Assembly: GCA_015680685.1 (NCBI GenBank)
Contig: MNCI01004172.1
Span: 62,001 to 126,000, forward strand
Source of the DNA: Gnetum montanum
Lineage: Eukaryota > Streptophyta > Gnetopsida > Gnetales > Gnetaceae
DNA length: 64,000 nt
Direction of reading: 5' to 3'
Positions 45,521 through 55,420 of this stretch are shown here, piece after piece. The number at the start of each line of letters is the position of its first letter. Position 1 is the stretch's first letter. The notes under the pieces were generated by a model. The model was not told the origin of the DNA. It made no database searches and worked only from the letters and a program-made list of their open reading frames with translations. Both the position numbers and the translations under genes were made by a program.

Positions 45521-46690
45521 TTAGCCCTTGGGGTGATCGTACAAGCAAATGTTGCATTCATACGTATGANNNNNNNNNNNNNNNNNNNNNNNNNNNNNNN
45601 NNNNNNNNNNNNNNNNNNNNNNNNNNNNNNNNNNNNNNNNNNNNNNNNNNNNNNNNNNNNNNNNNNNNNNNNNNNNNNNNNNNNNNNNNNNNNNNNNNNN
45701 NNNNNNNNNNNNNNNNNNNNNNNNNNNNNNNNNNNNNNNNNNNNNNNNNNNNNNNNNNNNNNNNNNNNNNNNNNNNNNNNNNNNNNNNNNNNNNNNNNNN
45801 NNNNNNNNNNNNNNNNNNNNNNNNNNNNNNNNNNNNNNNNNNNNNNNNNNNNNNNNNNNNNNNNNNNNNNNNNNNNNNNNNNNNNNNNNNNNNNNNNNNN
45901 NNNNNNNNNNNNNNNNNNNNNNNNNNNNNNNNNNNNNNNNNNNNNNNNNNNNNNNNNNNNNNNNNNNNNNNNNNNNNNNNNNNNNNNNNNNGAGTGTCAT
46001 AGGAAAGAGCTTGAGTTTTTTCCATCCATTATCAATGTTGTTCCATGCACAAGCATCGTAGAAGGCTCGTAAATGTTGTTGCAGACCTAATTCATAGCCT
46101 CCTAAAAAATTGAAAAAGTTGTTTAAATAGAGTCTGGGTAGGTGGCTCTCTTTACGATGCCTACGGGAGATTCGAACAGCCTCTTTTATTTGTGTTAGGC
46201 TTGTAGTGGCTAGTGGGGGTTCGTCATCATCAAGTAGGTTATTCTTTTGTGCGTTGGAATGATGCTGCCTTTGTTTATGTTGGCGTTCTTGATTTTCTTT
46301 GTGAGCTTGACTTTTAGTTCTACATTGATCCCTTGAAAGATATTCATCCATGTCATAATCTGATGTTGAAGGAGTAGAGGAAGAGAAGGAATTGTAAAAC
46401 TCATTATGACTTTTGTAAGTCTTCCAATCACCCCCAAGTAAGTTCTTGTTAGTTATTGAAAAGGTCCTAGGCCTTTTGGGCCTCCTCATTCTATGGGATG
46501 TCTCATCCTTACTAGAGGTGTCAAAGTTGGATGATGAGAGTCTTTGAGTATCATTGGGGTGTTCATAAACATAGAGGACTCCTACATATGGTTGAGTACT
46601 CCAAACTTCTTCTTCATCATCAATTCTGTTGGTTCTCCAATGAATTGCCTCATTAGTGGTTGCGGGATCATAGTCTTGTAGGAGAGGCAT
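45521..46690 (-). pseudogene. Element 2 gag, N-terminal and core parts
   Basis: From ATG at 46690 (MPLLQDYDPATTNEAIHWRT) the frame is open up to the assembly gap. It has a Ser-rich and acidic N-terminal part, a basic Gln/His/Lys stretch, then the Retrotrans_gag core start: FFNFLGGYELGLQQHLRAFY, DACAWNNIDNGWKKLKLFPM. Behind the gap comes ECNICLYDHPKG, the knuckle region (first Cys to His kept), followed by a TAA where element 1 has the last Cys codon. The part inside 45570-45991 is unknown. This is the best-preserved N-terminal half in the family here; an adjacent protease is not seen. Confidence 0.82.
45570..45991. other. Assembly gap (422 N)
   Basis: A continuous run of N inside element 2 gag. 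Frames that cross it, other than the true gag, are artefacts. Confidence 1.
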
Positions 46691-46811
46691 GATTGTGAAA
46701 CTGTGTGTGAATTCGTATGTGACTTTTTGTAATTATTTCTTCTTAAAAGATATATCATTAATTCCTATACAGCGACCTTGTATGATATAACTAGTATACG
46801 AAACTAGCATC

Positions 46812-46831
46812 GTCCTCAATAATAGTGCCAA
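46812..46831 (-). other. Element 2 primer binding site (decayed)
   Basis: Minus strand TTGGCACTATTATTGAGGAC directly after the 5' LTR. Compared with TTGGCGCCGTTGCCGGGGA.. nearly every change is C-to-T or G-to-A. Confidence 0.75.
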
Positions 46832-47686
46832 TGATGAGTGGTGAGGTACCCCTACACTCAACCATACGAATACGAGCGTAATCACGCATGATTCGGTCGA
46901 ACTCCGTAGATGGGCTAGTTATGGTATCTAGACATTTACACATAGGTCATAATTCACTATCTTCCCACCTGGACTAGTATTATCTTTGTCATGTATGGTT
47001 TAGTCCAAAGTGAGGCATATGATGTGTTTCTACACTAGTACTACTCCTAAGTATGATGGAAAATAATATTAATTAAACTAGGGGAGAGAGAGAGAGAGAA
47101 TCTAACTAGCCTAAGTGCAATGAGTATTCATTCCTTAATCATCTGTACACATCTTGAACCTCGTGCATGACTACCATTTGGATTACCAAGCGCATGGCCT
47201 AAGTACGCTACTGGGTTACCAAGTAATCACACTTGAATGGTCGTGATTAAGTCATACTCATTTCATGTTTAACAAGAGTTTAGGATGAAGAAATATTAAC
47301 TATGAAAGTAATAAAGAAAAATAGCAATTAATTAATTAAACTAAGTGAATGCTACAATGATGAAGTAATCACTCTTTATTGCCATTCATGTGCGTGTCCA
47401 AGTACGTCACACTCAAATAAAGGTTCCATACAATTACAATCACCACACTGCGGGCATGCACTGGGAGGAAAGGGTTGAGAGAAATCTAAGCTTAAAAAAC
47501 TTATAATAAAATCTAAGAACTAAGTCCTAGAACAAGGAAATCCTCCTCTTATTTATAGAAATTGAGGCAGGTCGCAATATCGTGTATGCGATATCACAGT
47601 AGCCACGATATCGTAGTTGCTGTGATATCGCAGCTGCTATGATATCACAGTTACAATATCATAGCCAGCAAATTCATAACTCATCA
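46832..47686 (-). repeat. Element 2 5' LTR
   Basis: 855 bp, TGATGAGTGG to ACTCATCA; about seven GATATC-type motifs at its right end, TATA-like word near 47555, (GA)n tract near 47083. Very similar to the LTR at 25615-26460. Confidence 0.92.
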
Positions 47687-47691
47687 ATAGA

Positions 47692-48060
47692 GGAGGTTGA
47701 GGTTTCTACCTCAGCTAATGAAGAATGTGACATATGCTAATATGAATTTCTAAAGGGTTGTTTCCCAACTCTATCACAACTGTAGGAATCTAGGGTATAC
47801 GTCTTAAACCCAAAATTGATGAAAAGGCAAGCACCTAGAATGTTGCCTTATCTACAAGGCAACTACTAGCAATTCCACCAACAATATTACCACCTAAGTG
47901 GGATATCATTGTAGCCTCAAGACTACTATCAGTAGTTTCATAACCCATAATTGTGGAGGATGCCACAACTAAGATAGCAATATCCTTACTAATAGCAATA
48001 TCCATAAGGATACTATGTCTAATAGCTAGTGTTATCAAGTGGCTCTACTATCCACACATA
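47692..48060 (+). pseudogene. Old gag-only element: gag, second part
   Basis: Continues the plus-strand gag that broke off at 25614. EEVEVSTSANEECDIC, then a stop, then YEFLKGCF and ESRVYVLNPKL correspond to element 1 Gag (EGGCQICQYDHPKGCC.., ESGVYALNPRLNK). Broken Pro/Gln/Tyr-rich tail pieces follow (WRMPQLR, QYPY, GYYV) that line up with WGMPSLKQQYPYWQPDPYGY of element 1. It ends near 48060, just before another LTR. Confidence 0.75.
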
Positions 48061-48116
48061 TTCTCATCATTACTATCCTTTTAAATATTATAAAAATGTC
48101 ACTCCATAAGCCAAAT

Positions 48117-48620
48117 TGTAATGTCCCCATTTTTGAATGGTATCGTTGCATAACAAAGATGGTGTCTCATCATAACTACTATATATTTATAATATATATC
48201 TATTATTTGCCTGAGAGAATCTTATATATTTTACAAATTAATAAAATCTTAAATTGATTCATTGAGAATTGATATTCATATTGAAAACCAAAATCAAAAT
48301 GACTGTACATTATTCAATAATAATTTTTTGTAAAAATTTTTATTAATTTGATTCATAGTGTTTTTTTTTTCATGACATGGACTTTACATCGTGTTTTTTT
48401 CCATGGCATGGACTTTCCATCACTTTTTTTTCCATCAATTTTTTCTGCATCGTGGGATCTTACATGGTGGATGATGTGGAGGGCAACAAAATACACTCCC
48501 CCTCCCCCCATCGTGCCATATGTATTGGCCTCTCAACCAAAATAACAAGACCCAAAAGAGCAAGTTGTAATTAAGACTTAAACAACCATGTTGTAATAAT
48601 GGACATGTCTCTTGAGGTAA
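48117..48620 (+). mobile_element. LTR fragment of the TGTAATGTCCCC family
   Basis: TGTAATGTCCCCATTTTTGA onward (to about 48178) and AAGTTGTAATTAAGAC..GGACATGTCTCTTGAGG (48562-48620) match, in opposite orientation, the start of the LTR at 50289-50849. Between them about 370 bp of unrelated AT- and T-rich sequence is inserted. The fragment is truncated on its right. Confidence 0.6.
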
Positions 48621-48719
48621 AGTTTGAAGGTGAGGCAACATAGTGATGTGGTGTAGCCACAAGGTAATGAGGTAGGGTGGTGTGGTTGCAAGTAGATGAT
48701 GAGGAGTTGCAGAGGATGA

Positions 48720-48935
48720 CAACATGTAGCAAGCATTAAGGCCATTACAGGGGCCTAAATGGCCCCAAGGCTACAAGTCCTTGTAAGGGACTGCATGGTC
48801 CTTAATGGGTCAATGTAGCCCTCATGCAGGGCTATGTAGCACTGTATGGGGCTGTGCAACCCTTGATAGGCTAGCATAGCCCCATGCAGAGCTACACAAG
48901 CCCTTGTAGTTCCTCATAGCCCTCTACAAAGTTTA
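48720..48935. repeat. Degenerate 'GCCC-ATGCAGGGCTA' repeat block
   Basis: GC-richer than its surroundings. Words such as TGTAGCCCT, CATGCAGGGCTA, TGTATGGGGCTGTG and TAGCCCCATGCAGAGCTA recur every 20-30 bases, often as short inverted repeats (GCCC..GGGC). No coding frame. Confidence 0.5.
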
Positions 48936-49014
48936 TTCATTTTTTATTTTTTTATAATAATAATTATTATTATTATATTTTTTAAGTGTATATATATATA
49001 TATAGCCCACAATG

Positions 49015-49115
49015 TAATAATTGAGATAATAACCCTAGTGGCTAACATATGAAACTTTAGGATTTTAGTTTAACAACTAGAAGTTCTTGGGTTCAATTCC
49101 AAGCCAAACATTATG
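49015..49115 (+). mobile_element. SINE-like copy
   Basis: TAACCCTAGTGGCTAA (A-box-like) and GGGTTCAATTCCAAGCC (B-box-like, GGTTCAATTCC) at tRNA-like spacing, followed by a T-rich stretch. A related family member or a different tRNA-derived SINE. Confidence 0.45.
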
Positions 49116-50275
49116 CTTATTTTATTTTTTTATTTTTTTATTCCACCCTTCCTTGGTGGTTGACATGATGGTTTGGTGAATGATAGGGAATGAATTTGGT
49201 TGGATGAGGGAAGATTCCAAGTTTATTTTTAAACCCTAAAATGTTTGAATTTTTTTAAATAAATATTTAATAATTTATTATTTTTAAAATGAACGCATAA
49301 TAAGAAACTTTGAATAGTGGTATCTCCTAAACCATAAGTCCAATCAGGACAAAATTTGTACTGTTGGAATTATCTCAGTGAGTACTATGCATTAGGCACA
49401 GTCTTAGGGTCAAAAACTACATTGGATTTTCAGGAATTAAGAGGTTAAAATAATCCAATTTTATCAAACTAACATTACTAGGATGACATATGGGTTGAGG
49501 ACTTCTAAGATAACTTGTTTTTAATTATAAATGATATACTAACTCATGGACAAGAATATGATACATATATCTTACAATTTTGCAAATGATGTAGGCCTAG
49601 GCTTTATGCCTAGTGAGGTACTAAGAAGAACATTATGATAACATCACTTTCTAAGTATTGGTTTTTGTATGAGTCTCATGGTAATAATCCTTATTGGTTA
49701 AGTAATAATGAGATAATATTATGACTAGGTTAATTTTCTTAATCTTACTAATGTATTTACAAGTATGAGGTAAGGATAGGTAATGCTGAGTTACAAGGGT
49801 TGGGTGCTTCAGGGTAATAAGTCTTGACTTAAGCCATAGTTACTAATCTTTGAGGATAATTTAACAATGATCTTAATCAATTAACAATCTAATAATATTA
49901 CAAGATGGATAAGAGTTACTTGGATTGGTGTATCCTTGTCTTACCAATGTCCCTTATAGTTGATGTACATTGTTGAAGCATATTTGGATCTCTTGCTTGA
50001 TAACATCCATGAAAATCACTTATGAATAAATATTGTTAGTTGATAGGGTTCATTTTGAACATGATGCACGTTCATGGTTCTCTCATAGAAGTATGGTCCT
50101 AGAATCCATTGTCCATGGAAATTACTAGAAGGGTATTGCCTAGCTTATATGGATTACATGAATATGATGCCCATCTCATGGTGGTGTTCTATACTCTTCC
50201 TGGATCGTGGCTCCTTAATTTATCATCAAATTATAGCTAGCCCTTCATTATGATTGGCCCTTGGGTCATGATTTT
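49116..50275. other. Interior left of the 50.3-kb LTR, no gene recognised
   Basis: Should be the start of the minus-strand element whose primer site is at 50276-50286, but I cannot read a gag in it on either strand. Confidence 0.4.
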
Positions 50276-50286
50276 CTCTAATACCA
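50276..50286 (-). other. Primer binding site, initiator tRNA-Met type
   Basis: Minus strand TGGTATTAGAG, two bases after the LTR end (CCACA). The usual form is TGGTATCAGAGC, complementary to the 3' end of initiator tRNA-Met. Confidence 0.7.
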
Positions 50287-50288
50287 AA

Positions 50289-50849
50289 TGTGGCATCCCA
50301 TTTCCATATGTTTTGGCAAACATCAAATATACAATATATTAGACATTATACATAAAAAGATAATATGGCAAATGTCAAATATATGTAACATTCAACATTA
50401 TGCATAAAGAAAAATAAAAGGAAAAAGATAAATAATGCTTTATTAACACAAAATAGTGTATCTAGGTCATGCCCTAAGCATTCCTTGGGGTTATCTTCCT
50501 TCAACATATATCCCTTAAAGGCTATCCAACACTGCCACCATGGTTAGACCTATCACTGACCAAAAGAGATGGTTAGTCTTCTTCCTATCCCACTTCACCT
50601 AGCACCTATTACTCACCTTCATAAGCTCCACAACTTCATGCTAATATGAACTCTAATGCCTAGGTATAAATACCTTAGGTTAAACCCCCAAATATCACAT
50701 CAAGAGACATGTCCAATATTACAACACACCCTTTTGGGTCTTAATTACAAACTTTCCTTTTAATTCTTGTTACAATAATCACATCATTAGTTATGTAGAG
50801 ATACCATCTTTGTTATGCAACAGCACCATTCAAAAATAGGAACATTACA
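50289..50849 (-). repeat. LTR of the TGTAATGTCCCC family, complete
   Basis: 561 bp. On the minus strand it starts TGTAATGTTCCTATTTTTGA and ends ATGGGATGCCACA. A TATA-like GGTATTTATACC and a poly(A) signal TTAATAAAGC lie inside. It is followed by a primer site, so this is a 5' LTR reading leftward; no partner LTR in the same orientation was found. Confidence 0.72.
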
Positions 50850-51500
50850 CAAATATTCCTCCATAGATACTCCTCACCACTCATGGTGGAGTAGGTTCAC
50901 TCCATAATTAAATCATCTTCAATCCACTAAATCTAGATATTATGCAAAGATAAATTTATTTACTAGAAAAATAAGAAAACTAGCTATCTTCAATTAAATT
51001 ATTCAAAGATTACAATAAAATTCACACAACCTAGAAGCATCCAAAAACCTATCACTCTCAAATGATATTACAGAGAATGAGCTCTACAATCACACAATGG
51101 TTGTTCTTAATGCAAGACACAACCAAGAAAAATGTCTCCCATAACCAAGACTAATATATCAACTCACAAGTGAGATACAAGAGAATAGAACACATGGATC
51201 AACATACCACAAGCTAATCTTAGAGCTGCAATCACCTATTACACTCATCTAATGTGCTCATTCAATCTTTCTTGCCTAATTCTCCTTGCATACCAACTCT
51301 CCTCCTTACTTATGGATGAAGGCATACATATTTATAAAGATCCAAAACCCTAGGAAGCTTTCTATTTGCCTCCCTAGATGTTTCCCACATGGATCTAGAG
51401 TCTTTTGGATTTTTTCCAATCACAAAACCATGTTAAAGCTTTTCTTCTTTTTTGACATAAACATCTCTAGTATCATGTACATGTCTCATATGAGAGCTCT
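50850..51500. other. AT-rich DNA, no recognised gene
   Basis: Flank of the LTR above. The frame at 51286-51546 (86 codons) has no known motif. Confidence 0.4.
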
Positions 51501-51502
51501 AT

Positions 51503-51725
51503 TCTTGGGAGAGATGTCTATTATTTTTAAGAGATGTCTTCTCTAAACTAGAGACATCTACACTTTAGGAGAGATATCCTTAAGGAGATGCCTATCTTTC
51601 TAAGGAGACATCTTCTATGAAAGCCTTACTCTTGGGAGGGACATCTACTATTTTTGGGAGATGTTTTCTATGTACTAAATACATCTTCACTTTTAAATAG
51701 GTGTCTTTCATTTTGCAAAGACTTC
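51503..51725. repeat. 127-bp diverged direct duplication
   Basis: TCTTGGGAGAGATGTCTATT at 51503 and TCTTGGGAGGGACATCTACT at 51630. Both continue with 'ATTTTT(A/G)(A/G)GAGATGT(C/T)TTCT' and 'A(G/T)ACATCT'. The word GAGA(C/T)(A/G)TCT is frequent throughout. Confidence 0.55.
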
Positions 51726-52043
51726 TATCCTAAAGGTGACAAAAATGAAAATGCTTGTTTTGATGCTAGGAGCCTTCAGATGCCTCCCAACAAGTTCTTG
51801 TAGACTTTGGAACCTCCTAAACTAATCAAAATAAGACAAAAATACCTCCAAATATATCAAAACATCCAAGAATTTTCATCATAAAAATTCAACACAAAAA
51901 CTAGACACATGCATCAAAGTCTTGCTCAAGTGTGAAACCTATGAAAACAGCTTGTAGGCTAAGTAGAACCTCAACAACACGTAGTAAGGGTGCCAACCCT
52001 ACATCCACCCCTAACTTTTGGAAAGAAAAGAACCTCAACAATA

Positions 52044-52056
52044 GGCTCCAATACCA
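52044..52056 (-). other. Pararetrovirus primer site (tRNA-Met type)
   Basis: Minus strand TGGTATTGGAGCC. Caulimoviruses start minus-strand DNA synthesis at a site complementary to initiator tRNA-Met (TGGTATCAGAGC). It lies downstream of the promoter and poly(A) signal below, as in virus leaders. Confidence 0.6.
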
Positions 52057-52067
52057 TTCTTCGAAGA

Positions 52068-52187
52068 ACGTAGCATTTACACATAGAAACAACTAAAAGA
52101 AGATGCACATAATGTCACATTCAAAGCACGCAGCATTTACACATAGAAACAACTCAAATAAGATGCACAAAATGTTACAACAACATG
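52068..52187. repeat. 60-bp tandem duplication in the virus leader
   Basis: CGTAGCATTTACACATAGAA.. begins at 52069 and CGCAGCATTTACACATAGAA.. at 52129, with AGAAGATGCACATAATGT / ATAAGATGCACAAAATGT in each. Two copies between the poly(A) signal and the primer site. Confidence 0.8.
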
Positions 52188-52189
52188 CA

Positions 52190-52430
52190 CATACACTTTA
52201 TTAAGCAAACATTTTTATAGAATTTCTAAAAGGAATGCTTGATCTTGAGCTATGTGCATCAAAGATTGATATCTCTTTCAGGTAGGAGAGAATGCTTAGT
52301 TCCTAAGCAAAGCACTTCAAGAAACTGATATCTTCTCCTAATTATACTCACACTGACTCTAGGATTTGGATGATTCACAATCTTTGATTGATTTACAAAC
52401 TCCACACCCTTCTATTTATACTAGATTTCT
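52190..52430 (-). promoter_or_regulatory. Pararetrovirus promoter (35S-like) and poly(A) signal
   Basis: Minus strand TATAAATAGAAGGGTGTGG with the TATA box at 52411-52420, followed about 210 bases downstream by AATAAA (52197-52202). A TATA box with a poly(A) signal a short way downstream is the layout of the caulimovirus terminally redundant pregenomic RNA. It lies between the last coding region and the primer site, as expected. Confidence 0.62.
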
Positions 52431-52523
52431 ACTGACTTATTTAGTGCATGCTAGTTAGGATGAAATGATGACACTCCACTATAAGGCTACGGCAGATTCC
52501 AAAAGATTGAGTGGCCGACATAT

Positions 52524-53440
52524 TTATCTGGAAGGTAGACTATTTGGGCCAAAATCAATGTCTTCACCTTCTAAGTTGATACCATGATTGTGGAAGTTAT
52601 GAAAGCTAAAATCATGACCTCTAGGGGAATCTAGTAGCATGTTGTCTATACTAAAAGTAGAACCTACTAAATGTGCACCTACTAACAATAGTTTAGTTTC
52701 TTTTCCTCCTGTTGCACAGTACTCATCAATGCAAGCATCTAAATAATAAGGCACCTTCAAGTTGACATGACCATGATGCTAGATATCAAAAGCATTGGTC
52801 ATATATATGTCTTGATAAAATGCTTGGCCCCATGTGTTTTGCCAGTCGTTTCTTTTAGCAATGCATGTGACTAAAAAGTAGATAGGTGTTGATGCTACAT
52901 GCATGAAATGCCAAGATATGGTAGTCACATTGCCATAATATGTGAAATCACCATGATGTTCCACCAGTTGTGCTTTGAGATACCCTAGATAATTGTTAGG
53001 TAAATAGATTGGAGAATGATTGAATTCCAAAACATGGAGGAATCTGAAGCAGGCATGGATTGGGGATTGAATTTAATTCAGTACATGTGAAATTCATTGG
53101 GTTGGTAGTAAGGCCAGTTAAGACACTCATTATCGTACCAATTTTCAAAATCTAAATGGCTAATTTTTGCATCAGTAGCCAAATTAATGAAAGGAGGAAA
53201 CTCAGAAAGGTTTCTAGAACTTCAGCAGGCTGTAAAGATTCTTTGGGTTATGGAAGTATGGAATTGCAGTGGTTCAAATATTTGGTAGAATTCTTCCAGC
53301 TATTTTGATACCTAGACATTTTAGCAAAGTATTGTAGAAAACTAAGGAAACGTTCATTAGCTATACAAGCTTGTAACCTTCTTGATGAGCAAAGAATCCA
53401 TCCCTCGCCCCTAAGTAATTCTACACAAACTTCAATCATT
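52524..53440 (-). pseudogene. Pararetrovirus C-terminal region of unknown function
   Basis: Downstream of RNase H the readable sequence goes on for about 300 residues in broken frames: 53439-53248 (LLRGEGWILCSSRRLQACIA), then FENWYDNECLNWPYYQPNEF, then 53030-52779 (YYGNVTTISWHFMHVASTPI) and 52760-52524 (YYLDACIDEYCATGGKETKL). It has many aromatic and His residues and no motif I recognise. It may be a C-terminal domain of the polyprotein or a separate last ORF; stops prevent a decision. It ends about 100 bases before the promoter. Confidence 0.55.
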
Positions 53441-53449
53441 AGTAGGACT

Positions 53450-53950
53450 AGGGAATTGAAATTCCCTAGTAAGAAAATCTACTAAATTATTTCTTTTACC
53501 TTCTATATATTCAGAATCAAACTCAAAATTAGCTAAAAATAAACTCCATCGTATGAGTCTAGTATGGGCCACCTTGGAAAGATTTTTCATTTGGAGATAT
53601 TTATCAAAACGCTTTAGGTTGCTTCTAACTGTGAATTTTTGTGGTTGGAGGAAAGGTCTAAAATTTTCAATACCTTTGACAATTGCAAGAAGCTCTTTAT
53701 GTGAACTATGATATTTTTGTTGTGCTTCATTGAATTTTCCAAATGCATACCTGTATATACGGATAGCATTTCCTTGTTCTTGTTTTAATGTTGCTCCCTA
53801 AAATAATTTAGAGTCATCTATCTCTAGAATAAATTTTCCATTTCTTGGCAAATATAAAGGTGGAAAGTCCTTGCATTTGTGTTTGATTTGTTTAACAACC
53901 TTACTATACCTTTCATCCCAAGATGGATCGTTTTTCTAGAGTATTCTATT
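53450..53950 (-). pseudogene. Pararetrovirus RNase H
   Basis: Minus strand: FPPLYLPRNGKFILEIDDSK, then GATLKQEQGNAIRIY, FGKFNEAQQKYHSSHKELLA, IVKGIENFRPFLQPQKFTVR and LIRWSLFLANFEFDSEYIEG, NNLVDFLTREF. These are the catalytic D (EIDDSK), E (HKELLA) and final D (NLVDFLTR) regions of a retroviral-type RNase H as in caulimovirids and gypsy elements. A few stops interrupt it. It would degrade the RNA template during reverse transcription. Confidence 0.82.
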
Positions 53951-53959
53951 TAATACATC

Positions 53960-54900
53960 TCTTTATTTAGCTAAATCTTTAAAAAAATCTAGAAACATAA
54001 TTTATACAACCTAAAAATATTTGTATTTCTAATTTGTTCTCTAAAATATTAGGAAATTTACCTATGCTTTGGACAATATGGGGTTTTAGTTGGATCATTC
54101 CTATAGAAATTTCTAATCCTAAAAATTCAATCTGTGGTTGTGTGATTTTTATTTTTTTGGGTGAGAGGACTAATCCATTTTTATCAATAAGATCAATAAA
54201 AATTTTTAAATGTTCAAGATGTTCCTTTGCTAATTTACTTAGAACCAGAATACATACTAATATAAAAGGATAAGAATGAAAAATAGAGTCCATCATTTTC
54301 TAGAAAATGGATGGAGCTATCTTAATACCAAAAGGCAATACATTCCATTCATAAAGGCCTCTTGGAACTATGAAAGTTGTTTTCCAATGATCTTCTTGGA
54401 CAATTTGGATCTGCTAGAAACCAAATTTTAAGCTGAATTTTGAATAGATATTAGTATGAGGGAGTCATTAAAATAAGTCATCTTTGTTGGGGATAGGATG
54501 TTGGACTGATTTGATAATATCATTTAACAGTTTGTAATTCACAACTAATCTCTTTTTTTCCCCTAACAAGTTCAGCTCTCTTGTTCACATAAAATGCAAC
54601 ACAGGCAAACATACTTGTGCTGGGCCTAATTAATCCTTTTTGTAAGAGGTCTTATATCTCTTTTTCACATTCAATTCTAAGGCTTGGTGACATTTCAATA
54701 TGTTAAGCAGTTGCTTTTACTTTTACTCCCTCTTTAAATTCAATATGGCACCAATGTTCTTTTTTATTTTTGAATTTGGTAGGATCATCGCTAGCATATT
54801 GTTGGAGATTGGATCTTATGTCCTCTATAGCTTCTTTTTTAAGTTTGATCTGGTGAATGATCCAATTTTCTATTTCTTCATTTTTCTTTACAATTTTTTG
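53960..54900 (-). pseudogene. Pararetrovirus reverse transcriptase, catalytic Asp pair lost
   Basis: Minus strand pieces: CHIEFKEGVKVKATA, PSTSMFACVAFYVNKRAELV, then frame-broken fingers/palm, and the frame 54296-53979 (KEHLEHLKIFIDLIDKNGLV, LSPKKIKITQPQIEFLGLEI, IQIFLGCINYVSRFF). Where the Y-x-D-D box should be (about 54241-54262) the frame reads ILVCILVLSK: the segment with both aspartates is absent without a frame change. Without these metal-binding residues the enzyme cannot polymerise. The best family fit is Caulimoviridae RT. Confidence 0.85.
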
Positions 54901-54912
54901 TTTTCCAAATTT

Positions 54913-55400
54913 CTATCTAGCATTAACCCTAGGGAATTCATAAGTGTCTAAATAAATACTAGTGGGTGTAATTCTAATTTGAAAATGTTGCAAATTTTCT
55001 ATTCCTAAAAGACAATCATAAGATGCTATAGGAAATTGACAAATGATAAATTCTATAATAGTATTATTTGGTAATTTTATTGGAATATTTTCTTGTTTTG
55101 TTAGCATTCTTTTCTAGGTATTAAAGGATACTTGTGTAGGTTGTTTCTCTTCCTAGAATGCTAAAGGTATTATTCCTTCACATGCTAGAGATACTTTTGT
55201 GCCTATGTCTTTGAGACAACCAATACTATAAATTTGATATCTTGGCCATTTTACTAGAAAAGAACAGGTAGGTAAAATAGGTTTTGAGAAATTTTTATTT
55301 ACTTGTAAAATAACCCTAACCAATTTTGTTTTTTCCTCATAGGCTTATTGTTGGAAACTCTCTTCTATTTTTTGTAATTCCTCTAGTTCATCAGTAAGGG
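54913..55400 (-). pseudogene. Pararetrovirus aspartic protease region
   Basis: Minus strand: LKDIGTKVSLACEGIIP (active-site loop; D-I-G in place of D-T/S-G), then the frame 55107-54913 with IPIKLPNNTIIEFIICQFPI and YDCLLGIENLQHFQI, the 'LLG.(D/N)F' strand of retropepsins. In the virus it would cut the capsid from the polymerase. Its 5' side ends at the head-to-head junction near 55400; upstream a coil-like LTDELEELQKIEESFQQ is readable. Confidence 0.72.
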
Positions 55401-55420
55401 CCATAAGGAAGGCGTGTAAG

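Larger units (their letters stand above)
25615..47686 (-). mobile_element. Element 2: gag-only LTR retrotransposon, split by a Tat element
   Basis: LTRs at 25615-26460 and 46832-47686 are flanked by GTAGA (25610-25614) and ATAGA (47687-47691), a 5-bp target duplication with one G/A change. The primer site lies inside the right LTR, so the element reads on the minus strand. The interior without the 15.3-kb Tat insertion (26470-41797) is about 5 kb: gag, a Pro/Gln/Tyr-rich tail, non-coding DNA and a broken accessory frame. No pol domain is seen. The element sits exactly within the gag of the older plus-strand element, whose two halves join across it. Confidence 0.88.

Noticed and set aside
45514-46072. 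Plus- and minus-strand frames across 45570-45991, other than gag
   Set aside because: They exist only because N does not translate to stops. Only the minus frame from 46690 has real gag sequence on both sides.
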